Shown here: piece by piece, positions 7,784 through 18,198 of the stretch
How positions within the stretch are numbered: position 1 is the first letter of the stretch
Layout: each line of letters begins with the position of its first letter
NCBI GenBank assembly: GCA_030692365.1
Contig: JAUYCC010000026.1
Span: 1-64,000 of the forward strand
DNA from: Pelolinea sp.
Lineage (GTDB): Bacteria > Chloroflexota > Anaerolineae > Anaerolineales > Anaerolineaceae
Direction of reading: 5' to 3'
Length of the DNA stretch: 64,000 bases
Program-made: the position numbers and the translations under genes
The notes under the pieces: generated by a model
What the model was told of the DNA's origin: nothing
Databases searched by the model: none
Seen by the model: only the letters and a program-made list of their open reading frames with translations

Positions 7784-7825
7784 GAGAATGGCCTGTGAAT
7801 AACGGGCCATTCTCAAATATTTTTT
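7784..7825 (+). terminator. Rho-independent terminator of the Ubl operon
   Basis: gagaatggcc (7784-7793) / ggccattctc (7805-7814) stem followed by aaatatttttta. Confidence 0.85.
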
Positions 7826-8075
7826 ATGCGTAGGGCGGATTTCAAAATCCGCCATTCTAATTCTCCGAAATTCAATTTTTCGCCGCATATGCTCGAAGAG
7901 CGCCTACGGCGATGTGCGCCCTATGGTAGGGCAGGATTCCAATTCTGTCATTTGTATTTTTCGAAAATTTCTCATTCGGCGCATATAGTTACGCGCCCTA
8001 CGAAACTTGGGCTTATAGACAAGTATATTTTTGGCACAAATTCTCAATGAGCCCCTGCGGCGATATGCGCCCGAT
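7824..8075. repeat. Diverged direct-repeat / hairpin-rich intergenic element (MITE-like remnant?)
   Basis: Two related units starting gtagggc(g/a)gga..., each with ...cattcggcgcatat-like core, and gagcgcctacggcgatgtgcgccctatg vs gagcccctgcggcgatatgcgcccgatg; internal ggcggattt-ca-aaatccgcc hairpin. Confidence 0.5.
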
Positions 8076-8141
8076 GATTTGAACACCGTCTTTTTACGGT
8101 AAAATGGCAGGGTTAATTTAAAGAAATAAGGAAAATAATAA

Positions 8142-9560
8142 TTGGATCAATCGCATTTTTGCGTTCACGGTCATTTTTACCAGCCCCCGCGGGTTGATCC
8201 CTTCACAGGTCTGATCCCCAAAGAGTACGGCGCGGATCCTTATGGCAACTGGACTGAAAAGATTTACCACGAGTGTTACCAGCCCAATGCGACCGTGGGG
8301 AATTTTCAGAAGATCAGCTTCAACATCGGCGCGACCCTGTTTGAATGGCTGGACCAAAACCATCCCGAAACCGTGCGCGCCATCGTTGAACAGGAAGCCA
8401 TGGTCTTTCAACGAACCGGCGTCAGCAACGCCATGGCGCAGCCCTATTTTCATTTCATCATGCCCCTTGCTTCCGCGCGTGATAAAACCACCATGGTACG
8501 CTGGGGCATCCGCGATTACGTAGCGCATTTCGGCCGCCACCCGCAGGGCATGTGGCTGCCGGAAACCGCAGTGGATATGGCTTCGCTTGAAGCGCTGGCG
8601 GACCACGGCATAGCCTTTACCATCCTGGCGCCCTGGCAAGCCAAAGATCCGGCGCAGGATACTACCAAACCGTGGCGCATTAAATTATCAAACGGCAAGG
8701 ACATGGTTGTTTTCTTTTATAACGCCTTCCTTTCCGGGGAGATCAGTTTCAATCCTGGTGCCAGCGAAAACGCGGACGGCTTTGTGCACGACTGGCTGAT
8801 CCCCCAATCTCAAACCCTCAACCGTCCCGGAGATCAGCTCATCGTGGCAGCTTCAGACGGCGAACTTTACGGCCATCATCAACCTTTCCGCGAAAAATTT
8901 CTCAGCTATTTGCTGGACGGCGCAGTGGAAAAACAAGGCATTCAACGGCAGTACCCTGCCTTGTGGCTGCGCGACCACCCGGCTGAGGGCTATGCGGAAA
9001 TCATTGAAAATACTTCCTGGTCTTGCCATCACGGCATTGAACGCTGGCGGGATGTATGCGGAGATGCTCCCACTGCCATCTGGAAAAAACCGCTGCGCCA
9101 ATTTCAGGACAGGCTGGCGGATTCTATTGACACCATCTATGAAACTCGCCTGAAAAACCTCATCCGCGATCCCTGGGCGCTGCGCGATGATTACGCGGTT
9201 GTGCTGCTGGGTTCCGATAAAATAGACACGCTTATCCAGAGGCATACTTCCCAATCTTTGACGCCCGGACAGGCATCCATGGTTAAGCTGCTGGTGGAAG
9301 CGCAGTTTGAACGGCTGCGCATGTTCTCATCAGATGCCTGGTTCTTCTTTGACCTGGATCGCATTGAGCCCCTGAACGCGCTTAAATATGCCGCGCACGC
9401 GGCTAACCTGGTGGAACAAGCCACCGGGCAGGATCCTTCGGATGGGCTTATTTCTTTAATTAGCGAAGCGCGCAGCGAACTTTCCGGCCTTACCGGCGAC
9501 ATGGTCTTTTTGGGATACCTGAAAAAATTCGAAAAGTTATTACGCCTGGATCAAGTCTGA
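8142..9560 (+). CDS. Glycoside hydrolase family 57-type protein
   Basis: CVHGHFYQPPRVDPFTG N-terminus, GMWLPETAVD, SDGELYGHHQP motifs; TTG start. Confidence 0.8.
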   Translation: MDQSHFCVHGHFYQPPRVDPFTGLIPKEYGADPYGNWTEKIYHECYQPNATVGNFQKISFNIGATLFEWLDQNHPETVRAIVEQEAMVFQRTGVSNAMAQPYFHFIMPLASARDKTTMVRWGIRDYVAHFGRHPQGMWLPETAVDMASLEALADHGIAFTILAPWQAKDPAQDTTKPWRIKLSNGKDMVVFFYNAFLSGEISFNPGASENADGFVHDWLIPQSQTLNRPGDQLIVAASDGELYGHHQPFREKFLSYLLDGAVEKQGIQRQYPALWLRDHPAEGYAEIIENTSWSCHHGIERWRDVCGDAPTAIWKKPLRQFQDRLADSIDTIYETRLKNLIRDPWALRDDYAVVLLGSDKIDTLIQRHTSQSLTPGQASMVKLLVEAQFERLRMFSSDAWFFFDLDRIEPLNALKYAAHAANLVEQATGQDPSDGLISLISEARSELSGLTGDMVFLGYLKKFEKLLRLDQV

Positions 9561-10054
9561 TTCAGAATCTCCAGGAAGCGGTTGAAGTCATAACCAGAGC
9601 TTTCCGCCACGTCTTTGAAGGTGAGAATCTGTCCGGCTAACTTCTCCATGCGAACCAGTTTTCTCTTCTGTGTTTGCTTTTCCTCTGTTAGGATTTCCAT
9701 CATCCCAACTATCTCCATCAGGAAGAAGGCAGTTTCAGCGCTTTCCTTGCCAAACCAGGTCTTGCCCCCATAGTTGTTGACCTTTAAGAAATCGCGAATA
9801 AACCCTTCCGATAGCAATTCACGCATAATCCTGCCCTTTCTTCGCCGGTCGGTTGTGGCTAGCCATCCGTTGACGCGCAGTAGCAGGGCAATTGAACGCG
9901 CCAGGTCGCCGGGCGAGCTGACCTGCGTTCCCATATCCCACAATGCGGATTCAATAATGCCGAAGAAACGCCACTTCGCAGTTTGCTCAATAAATTGGCC
10001 GTTTGACATTCCTAAAGAACCGCGCAGACAATTGAGATAAACCCAGCAGAACAT
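9551..10054 (-). CDS. Conserved hypothetical protein between GH57 and GH13 genes
   Basis: 167 aa uninterrupted ORF on the same strand as GH13; no recognised domain. Confidence 0.5.
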   Translation of the reverse strand: MFCWVYLNCLRGSLGMSNGQFIEQTAKWRFFGIIESALWDMGTQVSSPGDLARSIALLLRVNGWLATTDRRRKGRIMRELLSEGFIRDFLKVNNYGGKTWFGKESAETAFFLMEIVGMMEILTEEKQTQKRKLVRMEKLAGQILTFKDVAESSGYDFNRFLEILNQT

Positions 10055-10060
10055 CGCCAG

Positions 10061-12991
10061 TCACATATCACCGGAGGTTTTTTCCCTCAGCCAGGGGATC
10101 AGTTTCTTTAACGACGGGGGCAGTTTATCACCCAGAATATTATCCAGCCACTCCAGTTGATAAATCATTGCTACTTTTCTACGGAAATCTCCGTGGGACG
10201 CTTTGGCATCCAATGGTGTTTGAAGCAAGCCCGCGGCGCCATTGATCAATTTGTCCAATTTATGGTCGGCTTCATTCAGCAGAAAATCTGGCACCTCGCT
10301 GCCTACGGCTTTTGGGTGTTGCGCCAATAGAAAACTAAAATAGCCCAAGTTAGCGATCTCGCGCAGGGGTTGCAGAACAGGGCGCAGCGGCAATTCCCAG
10401 CGCAGTTCCTGGATATCGGCGGTGCCGCGTCCGTTCAGATGGTCGTTCAATTGACCCCACATTCCAGATTCATCATCTTTTTCAATGCGGAAATCAGTGA
10501 ATACATGTGCACGGTAAGCATCAAGCTGCACAAACATCCCCTTTCTGGCAATCTCAGCGCAATTGCGGATATATTCCAGCCCGGAAAGCTGGTCTCGGAA
10601 GAGGACATACTGGTGCCTGCTTTCCGGCAGGTTCAAACCGGTGTGCAGCTCCACCTGGCACAAAACTCCGGTAGTTTTATCCATGAATACCGTGGAAGTT
10701 CTCATCCAGCCGGAGGTATCGCCAAAGCGGTTATGGTAAACCACCAGCGAGCGCTCCTCACCGCTGCAATTGGAATAGGCAAAGACGTTCTCATCCACCT
10801 GCCCTTCAGGAGTGTAGAAATCATATAAGTAAAAGTGATCCACGTCTGAGAACAAATAGCGGCGTTTCAACAGCGGAAAAATCTGCCAGGCATGTCGTTC
10901 GATTAACTGTTGGTCAGGCTGCTCGTCTAAGTACGCGCGTTTGTATTCCATGCCGTACTTTTCGGTAAACCCTTCAATCTGTCCGTGGCCGAACATGGGC
11001 AGCCCCGGCATAGTTGCCATCAGGGTGCAGATGCCAAAATACTTGTCGCCCTTGCCAAACTGGTTGGCGGCAGAGTACTCATCCGGGTTGTTCATGAAGT
11101 TGACAAACCGTTTCAGGATCTCGGGGTCAAACTCTAGTGTGTTTTTCATCACCTGGCGATATTTGGCGTTGTCCTCATTCCGCAGCAGATTCATAAAGGC
11201 AGAATTGTAGACGCGATGCATGCCCAGTGTGCGCACGAAATAGCCTTCCATCAGCCAGAAAGCTTCCGCCAGCAGCAGCGTGTCCGGTGCTTCTGTCACC
11301 ACGCGATCCACCACTTCGCGCCAGAATTCTTCCGGCATCAGCTGGTTGAACAGCTTCTGCGTCATGCCGAACTCGCTGCGCGAGGGGATGGCACACCCGC
11401 CGCCGGGCAGCGGGTACCACAGGCGCTGGTAGTGGCGCTTGGCCAGTGTCATGGCCGCGTCAAAGCGGATGATTGGGAAACGCCGGGCGACATCCAGAAT
11501 GGTCTGGATGACCGCTTCGCGCACCTGCGGGTTCAGGTAATTAAGCTGCGCGGTATCGTTCCACGGCATACTGGTTCCGTCATTCCCATGGTACATGTAA
11601 TACGTTCTTTCATCGCGATGGTCATGATATTTAAACACCACCGCCGCGTCGGTACGGTCATAATAATGATCCTCAATGTGAATCGCGCCGCGCCCATCTT
11701 CGCTCAGGTTTGGTCCATTATAGGAATAAGACGGGAAGGGGGAATAGGGCAAAGAGATAAACCAATCCGGATGGTCAAGCACCCAGTTAGAGTCAATGGC
11801 CATGTGATTGGGCACCATATCGCTGGACAGGCGGATGCCCCTGCGCAAGGCACGTTCTCGCAGCGATTGAAGCGCGCCTTCCCCACCCAGGTCATCAGCA
11901 ATTCTATATTCCTTAAGCGAATACGCCGAGGCGATCGCTTCAGGGTTGCCGCACAGCTGCTTGATGCGCGCGGATGCACGGCTGCGCTCCCATAGGCCGA
12001 TCAACCAAAGGCCGCTGAAACCCCACGCCGCCAGCTGATCCAGTTCTTCATCCGGGATCTGGGCCAGTTGAGTGATGGGTCTCTGGTATTTTTTGCTAAG
12101 CTGGTCAAGCCATACGTAAGTATTCTTGGCCATCATCACCAGGCGCGGCATCCAGTCCGCGTCCGGACTGAATCGCTCGCTCTCCAGTTCAACGTCCGAG
12201 GTGTAAACAGGTATCCGAACCGGATCTGGACCGAACCCATGGAGATGCTCTTCTTCAGAGATCATATTCAGGCTGCCAAGCAGTTTGAGCAGGTAATGGC
12301 CCAGCAGATCCCCCCAGCGGCTGCGGATGTAATCCAGCTGGCCTTTGAACGAATCAGGGACCGCGATAGCCGGGCTGCGCAGCATTTCCATCAGGTTTTG
12401 GTTATCCGGGCCATAGAACGGCTGATTGTCAAAGAATCCGTGCAGCGCGTCAATAACATCAAGGTAAACTGAGGATTCTTTTAGGCGAGTATCGTCATTT
12501 AATTCGCTGAAAGGTAGACAAGCCGGGTTGCAGTTTGACAGCCAAAGCAATAGCAATTCTTCGAGGGCTGCCGCGCTGTTGGGAATGCCGTCCAATTCAC
12601 CTGCCAGGTAATCATCAACACTGAGTGTTTCCTGGTAAACCAGCAGCGGAGGAAATTCCCGGATAAACGCGCGAAGAGCGGTATTTAGTTTACGTTTGCC
12701 AACCTTTTCTTCCAAATTCGCCAGCAAATCTTCATAAAGCGAAGGCGCTTTTTGGGAGCGGTAAAGAGCAACCACCGCATGCAGGATCTCATCAATCAGC
12801 CCCATGGCATTGACCTGATCAGCCTGCACCGCCAATTCGGGGTGCGTCTTCAAGTCGCGCTTTTCATTCATGCGCTGCGCGAACACGCGTGCAGCATGGA
12901 AGTTGGCAAAGATGGCATTGCCTTTAAATGAAAACAGGGAGCCATCAAATTTGTAGCGGATGCGCGCCTGGCGGGAAATGTGAAAGTCCAT
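10061..12991 (-). CDS. GH13 alpha-amylase-family enzyme with long N-terminal extension
   Basis: DMVPNHM, IRFDAAMTL (nucleophile Asp), LLAEAF (acid Glu), FMNNPDE (third Asp). Confidence 0.8.
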   Translation of the reverse strand: MDFHISRQARIRYKFDGSLFSFKGNAIFANFHAARVFAQRMNEKRDLKTHPELAVQADQVNAMGLIDEILHAVVALYRSQKAPSLYEDLLANLEEKVGKRKLNTALRAFIREFPPLLVYQETLSVDDYLAGELDGIPNSAAALEELLLLWLSNCNPACLPFSELNDDTRLKESSVYLDVIDALHGFFDNQPFYGPDNQNLMEMLRSPAIAVPDSFKGQLDYIRSRWGDLLGHYLLKLLGSLNMISEEEHLHGFGPDPVRIPVYTSDVELESERFSPDADWMPRLVMMAKNTYVWLDQLSKKYQRPITQLAQIPDEELDQLAAWGFSGLWLIGLWERSRASARIKQLCGNPEAIASAYSLKEYRIADDLGGEGALQSLRERALRRGIRLSSDMVPNHMAIDSNWVLDHPDWFISLPYSPFPSYSYNGPNLSEDGRGAIHIEDHYYDRTDAAVVFKYHDHRDERTYYMYHGNDGTSMPWNDTAQLNYLNPQVREAVIQTILDVARRFPIIRFDAAMTLAKRHYQRLWYPLPGGGCAIPSRSEFGMTQKLFNQLMPEEFWREVVDRVVTEAPDTLLLAEAFWLMEGYFVRTLGMHRVYNSAFMNLLRNEDNAKYRQVMKNTLEFDPEILKRFVNFMNNPDEYSAANQFGKGDKYFGICTLMATMPGLPMFGHGQIEGFTEKYGMEYKRAYLDEQPDQQLIERHAWQIFPLLKRRYLFSDVDHFYLYDFYTPEGQVDENVFAYSNCSGEERSLVVYHNRFGDTSGWMRTSTVFMDKTTGVLCQVELHTGLNLPESRHQYVLFRDQLSGLEYIRNCAEIARKGMFVQLDAYRAHVFTDFRIEKDDESGMWGQLNDHLNGRGTADIQELRWELPLRPVLQPLREIANLGYFSFLLAQHPKAVGSEVPDFLLNEADHKLDKLINGAAGLLQTPLDAKASHGDFRRKVAMIYQLEWLDNILGDKLPPSLKKLIPWLREKTSGDM

Positions 12992-13051
12992 AATCCTGAA
13001 ATTATAAATGAGTCGGTGGTAAATAATTCAAGGATTATTAGAAAAATAATA

Positions 13052-13078
13052 AAGGATGGCGGAATTACTGCCATCCTT
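13052..13078 (-). terminator. Terminator of the aco-like operon
   Basis: aaggatggc/gccatcctt stem, T-rich downstream on minus strand. Confidence 0.7.
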
Positions 13079-13097
13079 ATGATTATTATTGAATTGG

Positions 13098-14294
13098 TTA
13101 TTTAAATTCCGAGATTGACTCACTCAACCGTTGAAGGAATCGTGCGGCCGGCGCACCGTCAATGACGCGGTGGTCAAATGTCAGGCTGAAGGTTGCAAAG
13201 AATCCTCGCAGGACTTTTTCTTCCTTAAATATTTCTTTTTCCACGAATCGGCCAATACCCAGGATACCCGCTTCCGGCGGATTGATAATGGGATTGAAAG
13301 AATCCACACCCACCATGCCTAAATTGGTGATGGTAAAGGTGCTGTCGCCCAGATCCTGCGGCGCGCTCTTATGGCTCAGCGCCCGTTCGGCCAATGAATT
13401 AAGTTCGGAGTTTATTTCTCCGTGGCCTTTTTTATCCGCGTCCCTGGCCACCACAACCAGCAACCCTTCGGGGGTATCCACCGCAACACCGATATTAACC
13501 ATATCCAACAGCCGGATGCCGTTTTCTGTAAATGAAGCATTCAGGTATGGAAATTCCTTGAGCGCTTTCGCAACTAAAAAACAGATAAGCGCGTTATAGC
13601 CTGGAATCTCGCTCTTATCTTTGTCTGCCTGTTTTAAACCTTCACGGAATTTCACTAATGAGGTGACATCTATTTCAGAATTGAGAGTGACCATAGGAAT
13701 GGTACTGGCTGATAGTGCCATGCGTTCCGCCACTACCTTACGTACTCCCATTAGCGGAACCAATCGTCCGGGTAGCTCGCCCGCAGGGATGCCCGCGCCC
13801 TTTTCGGCAATCGCTTTTTCCACATCTTCAGTATTAATGCGCCCACCGGGTCCGCTTCCCTTGACAGACGTCAGATTAATGCCGTGTTCAGCCGCCAGAC
13901 GTTTGGCCAGCGGTGAAGCCAGCACCTGCCCGGTCATAGAAGCTGCTACCATGGTTATTGGGGCATTTCCAGCTGTGGCTGGCCGGGATTGGGGCTGTAT
14001 TACTTCCGCCCCTGGCACGGTTTCAGCCATAAGAGCATTAATATCCACCTGTTCGCCTTCACCAGCCATTATTCCCACCACCTGGCGCACTGGCACAACC
14101 TCGCCATCCTTGACCAGAATTTTCACAAGTTTGCCGCTTTCGGGGGCTTCCACCTCATTGGTCACCTTGTCGGTTTCCACAATGTAAATCACTTCGCCCT
14201 TCTTAACTGTGTCACCTTCCTTTTTTATCCATTCAGTGACCTGGCCTTCCACCATATTTAATCCCAGCTTGGGCATCAATAATTTGACTGCCAT
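13098..14294 (-). CDS. acoC: 2-oxoacid/acetoin dehydrogenase E2 (dihydrolipoamide acyltransferase), AcoC-like
   Basis: Lipoyl domain VETDKVTNEVEAP, E3/E1-binding ASPLAKRLAAEHGINLTSVKGSGPGGRI, catalytic TFDHRVIDGAPAARFL. Confidence 0.8.
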   Translation of the reverse strand: MAVKLLMPKLGLNMVEGQVTEWIKKEGDTVKKGEVIYIVETDKVTNEVEAPESGKLVKILVKDGEVVPVRQVVGIMAGEGEQVDINALMAETVPGAEVIQPQSRPATAGNAPITMVAASMTGQVLASPLAKRLAAEHGINLTSVKGSGPGGRINTEDVEKAIAEKGAGIPAGELPGRLVPLMGVRKVVAERMALSASTIPMVTLNSEIDVTSLVKFREGLKQADKDKSEIPGYNALICFLVAKALKEFPYLNASFTENGIRLLDMVNIGVAVDTPEGLLVVVARDADKKGHGEINSELNSLAERALSHKSAPQDLGDSTFTITNLGMVGVDSFNPIINPPEAGILGIGRFVEKEIFKEEKVLRGFFATFSLTFDHRVIDGAPAARFLQRLSESISEFK

Positions 14295-14336
14295 TCACGC
14301 CTGCCTTTCATTATTAATTAATAATTTCTGTCATAA

Positions 14337-15334
14337 TCATGAAGCGGTTTGGGTATTCTCCAGCACTCGCTTAATATTGATAAAGTTAGGTCCCTCCAAA
14401 CTCAATAAAACCTCGGCTGAATCCTTTTCACTTAATACAATCTCACGTTCACCATCCAAGGCCAGCACTGCTGGCCGGTGTGGGACAACCAAAATTGGCT
14501 TGCCTGGCTGCAGCTTTTGATATCCATCAATGCAGACATCATAAATCAGCCCCGGCCCAATGGCTGCCTGAACCTGATAACATTTTCCTTTTTCTTTAAT
14601 AATAACCATCGCACCAAACGGAGAATCGCTCTCAATTGTCTTATATTTACCAATAATGGAGGTAAAGCCGATATTCGTGGGGGCGGCGCGCGTCACTGCC
14701 ACTTGTAGCAGCCGGTCCGGTTCCCACACCGCGCGCGAGCCCACATGCTGGTCAGCAATGACCGCGATGTCCACAAGAGCAGTGTCCACCACCTTACCAT
14801 TGACAAGCACATCTAACTTCTTTTGCCGGCCGAGCAGTGCCTTCCTTTTTTCGTCAGGTGTGATCGAAAAATGTCCAGCCGCCAGACCGGCGATGGTGCC
14901 TTCGATAAATTCGGGGATGACATTGTTAGTGCCTGTAGAAATAGGCAGAAGCGGCACCTCACCGGCGCCCTTGGAAGCTACCCGCACGGTACCATCTCCA
15001 CCCAATGTGATGATGCAATCCGCGCCCCACTTGTGCATCAATTTCGCTGCGCGGGTTGAATCCGCGCCGGAATCGTCCAGCAGCATATCCAGTATGGATA
15101 CCCCCGCCACCACCTCGGGGAAGCGGTGCTTCAAGTCGTGGACACTCTGGTTTCCGATCCCGTAGCGGTCTCCGGCATGATCATCACCTCGCGAGCGCCA
15201 GCCGCGTGCGCACCGATCAGGACGCGTTTGACAATATTGACCTTCTCGCGGTTGCCGACCACCAGTGCCTGGCCAACCAATCTCCGGATATCCTTGCCGG
15301 AGGTTGGATTTGCAATGATACTGATTTTTCTCAT
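14337..15334 (-). pseudogene. acoX: AcoX-like ATP-NAD kinase family protein split by a frameshift
   Basis: 15131-15334 encodes N-term MRKISIIANPTSGKDIRRLVGQA...; 14337-15134 encodes the rest (CIITLGGDGTVR); removing one GA from GAGACC (15167-15172, minus strand) gives ...MPDRYGIGNQSVHDLKHRFPEVV... Confidence 0.7.
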
Positions 15335-15366
15335 CCGTTTGCCAGTACCTTGAAACCCAACATTGA

Positions 15367-16353
15367 TTACGCGTGTTCGCGTTCCATTACGCGGTTGACA
15401 GCGTCAATAATCTTTTCAACCGATGGCAGCACGCGCTGCTCCAACACCGGGCTGAAGGGCATGGGTACGTCTTCTGAAGTCACACGGATAACCGGCGCGT
15501 CCAGGTAATAAAGCGCTTTCTCAGCCGCAATGGCCGCGATTTCGGAGCTCACGCTGCACTCGCGCCAGGTTTCCTGCACCACCACCAGGCGGTGTGTCTT
15601 CTGGATGGACGCAAGGATTTTCTTTTCATCCAGCGGATCCACCGTGCGCAGGTCAATAATTTCCACATTCACACCCTGCGCAGCCAGTTTTTCGGCCGCT
15701 TTCAGGCAGAATGACACCATATACGCGTAGGTTACGATGGTCACATCTGCGCCTTCACGCACTACCGCCGCTTCACCCAGCGGGATTGTATATTCTTCTT
15801 CCGGAACAGGCCCTTTGACGCCGTAAAGTTTTTTATGCTCAAAGAACAGCACCGTGTTATTGTCGCGGATGGCGCTCTTTAACAGCCCTTTTGCGTCATA
15901 GGGAGTGGCCGGTGTGACCACTTTGATCCCCGGTACAAAGGAAAACAACGATTCAAAGCTGTTGCTGTGCTGCGCGCCGGCCGAAAGGTAAGCGCCAATT
16001 GGAGCGCGGATGACCAGCGGCATTTCCAGAACACCGCCGAACATATAACGCATTTTGGCAGCCTGGTTGATTATCATTTCCGAAGGTAGGGTAATCCAGT
16101 CCGAGAACTGCAATTCGATCACCGGCCGGATGCCAGTCGCCGCGGCACCGACACCCATGCCGACATAGCCCAGTTCTGCGATGGGCATATCAATAATGCG
16201 TTCCGCGCCAAATTCATCGAACAGACCTTTGGTGACGCCGTTCGCCCCGCCGTAGTGGCCAATGTCAATACCCCACAGAACCACATTTTTATCACGGCGC
16301 ATTTCTTCGGCTAGCGCTTCACCCAATGCCTGGTTATAAAAGATTTCTCTCAT
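15367..16353 (-). CDS. acoB: Acetoin/2-oxoacid dehydrogenase E1 beta subunit
   Basis: MREIFYNQALGEALAEEMRRDKNVVLWGIDIG; QLQFSDWITLPSEMIINQAAKMRYM; transketolase-C domain. Confidence 0.8.
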   Translation of the reverse strand: MREIFYNQALGEALAEEMRRDKNVVLWGIDIGHYGGANGVTKGLFDEFGAERIIDMPIAELGYVGMGVGAAATGIRPVIELQFSDWITLPSEMIINQAAKMRYMFGGVLEMPLVIRAPIGAYLSAGAQHSNSFESLFSFVPGIKVVTPATPYDAKGLLKSAIRDNNTVLFFEHKKLYGVKGPVPEEEYTIPLGEAAVVREGADVTIVTYAYMVSFCLKAAEKLAAQGVNVEIIDLRTVDPLDEKKILASIQKTHRLVVVQETWRECSVSSEIAAIAAEKALYYLDAPVIRVTSEDVPMPFSPVLEQRVLPSVEKIIDAVNRVMEREHA

Positions 16354-16387
16354 GGTTATCTCCTGAGTCTATTTTCCATAAATGTCG

Positions 16388-17398
16388 TTACGCCCAAAGG
16401 CCTTCCAAAGCGGTTTCGGGATCGGGCAGCGGGCTGGTACGTGCGAATTCAACCGCTTCCTCCAGTTCCTTCTTAACCGCTTCTTCCACTTCAGTTGCCT
16501 CCCCATTTGTTAATACGCCCTGTTCAACCAGTTTCTTGCGGAAAGGGGCGATGGGTTCGCGTTTCAGCCATTCCTTCACTTCTTCCGGCGGCCGGTAGGT
16601 ATCCTGTTCGCCTTCAAAGTGCGCGCGCCAGCGGTAGGTCTTGCACTCAATCAGTGTGGGACCATCTCCCCGGCGGGCACGTTCCACAGCTTCTCTAACT
16701 GCTTCAAATACTGCGACCACGTCATTGCCATCCACCACCAGCCCGGGCATGCCATATGCCGCCGCTCTGTCAGCAATATCCTCAATATTGCGCACATTGG
16801 TCTGTCGCGTGCTGACACCGTAAAGATTGTTCTCACAAACATATACAACTGGCAAGTCAAAAGCGCTGGCAATATTGACCGATTCATGGAAGGTGCCTTC
16901 ACTGGCAGCGCCATCTCCGAAGAAACAGGCAGCCACCTGCCCGGATTTGCGGTATTTGGCACTGAGTCCCGCGCCGGTGGCGATGGGGATGCCTCCGCCG
17001 ACAATGCCATTGGCGCCCAGGATGCCCAGCTTTGGCCAGGCAATGTGCATTGAACCGCCTTTGCCCTTGTTATATCCAGTCGCTTTGCCAAAAAGTTCTG
17101 CCATCATAAATTTCATCTCGCCGCCCTTGGCCAGGATGTGTCCGTGGCCGCGGTGGGTGCTGGTGATGTAATCGTCATCATTGAGCGCGGCGCATACCCC
17201 GGCAGCGATGGCTTCTTCGCCGAGATAGAGGTGTACAAATCCCGGCAGTTCGCCTGCCGCAAAAAGCTCTTTTACTTGGTTCTCAAAATACCGGATGCGC
17301 AGCATGGTGCGGTACATGTGAATCAGTCTTTCATTTGAAATCTCCATTGTTGCTCCTTTTTTCTTTAATTTGAGACTCAAATTGATTCTTAAAATCAA
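16388..17398 (-). CDS. acoA: Acetoin/2-oxoacid dehydrogenase E1 alpha subunit
   Basis: THRGHGHILAKGG, GDGAASEGTFHESVNIASAFDLPVVYVCENN TPP-binding motif. Confidence 0.8.
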   Translation of the reverse strand: MILRINLSLKLKKKGATMEISNERLIHMYRTMLRIRYFENQVKELFAAGELPGFVHLYLGEEAIAAGVCAALNDDDYITSTHRGHGHILAKGGEMKFMMAELFGKATGYNKGKGGSMHIAWPKLGILGANGIVGGGIPIATGAGLSAKYRKSGQVAACFFGDGAASEGTFHESVNIASAFDLPVVYVCENNLYGVSTRQTNVRNIEDIADRAAAYGMPGLVVDGNDVVAVFEAVREAVERARRGDGPTLIECKTYRWRAHFEGEQDTYRPPEEVKEWLKREPIAPFRKKLVEQGVLTNGEATEVEEAVKKELEEAVEFARTSPLPDPETALEGLWA

Positions 17399-17414
17399 TT
17401 ATTTTTATCAATTA

Positions 17415-18191
17415 CTAAGTGTCCATAAACTCGCCGCCGGATACCACCAGCTGCTCACCAGTGATATGCGAAGCCAGGTCAGACGCTAAAAACACCGCCG
17501 CGTTAGCCTGATCTTCCGGCAGCGCCATCTTGCCCAGCGGGGTTCGCTCTTCGAGGATTTTCTTAAGCCCCGGTTCCGCTTCTAACACGCCGCGCAGCAT
17601 TTCGGTATCAGTCGCACCGGGCAGGATGCAGTTGACTCGGATGCCGTACTTGCCGAGTTCCAGAGCCATCACCCGTGTCAGGCCGATTACTGCGGATTTG
17701 GAGGAATTATAGGCAGTTCCACCTGGGTCGGCTTTTTTGCCCGATGCAGAGGACATACTGATAATACAGCCGCCCTGCCCCTGGCTAATCATCTGCCTAG
17801 CAGCAGCCTGAGAACAGAGGAAATTGCCGCGCACATTGACATCGTAGACTAGTTCAAAATCCGCCAGCGGGAATTCGATAAAGGGGTGCGAACGGTGTAT
17901 GCCGGCATTATTGATTAAAATGTCCAGCTTTCCAAATTTACCCACCACGGTTTTAATCGCCATCTCAACACTCTCAGGGCTAGATACGTCCAAAAGAACC
18001 GCTGCGGCTGAACCAGGCGATTTGGCATTGATCTGGTCAGCGGTCTCCCTGATCCATTCTTCCTTGATGTCACCAACCACCACCTTGGAGCCTTGATTGA
18101 CGAAAACTTGAGCCATGGCTTTGCCAATACCACGACCTGCGCCGGTAACCAGCGCTACTTTTCCTTCGAGTAATTTCATCATTGCACCCAA
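17415..18191 (-). CDS. SDR family oxidoreductase
   Basis: VTGAGRGIGKAMA, LINNAGI, YNSSKSAV (YxxxK). Confidence 0.85.
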   Translation of the reverse strand: MGAMMKLLEGKVALVTGAGRGIGKAMAQVFVNQGSKVVVGDIKEEWIRETADQINAKSPGSAAAVLLDVSSPESVEMAIKTVVGKFGKLDILINNAGIHRSHPFIEFPLADFELVYDVNVRGNFLCSQAAARQMISQGQGGCIISMSSASGKKADPGGTAYNSSKSAVIGLTRVMALELGKYGIRVNCILPGATDTEMLRGVLEAEPGLKKILEERTPLGKMALPEDQANAAVFLASDLASHITGEQLVVSGGEFMDT

Positions 18192-18198
18192 TTTACTT

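Noticed and set aside
11216-11995. 259-aa plus-strand ORF opposite GH13
   Set aside because: Antisense of a well-supported catalytic domain with intact GH13 motifs; His/Arg-rich shadow frame.
15131-15334. Independent small 67-aa gene
   Set aside because: Its sequence is the expected N-terminus of the AcoX-like protein continued in another frame.
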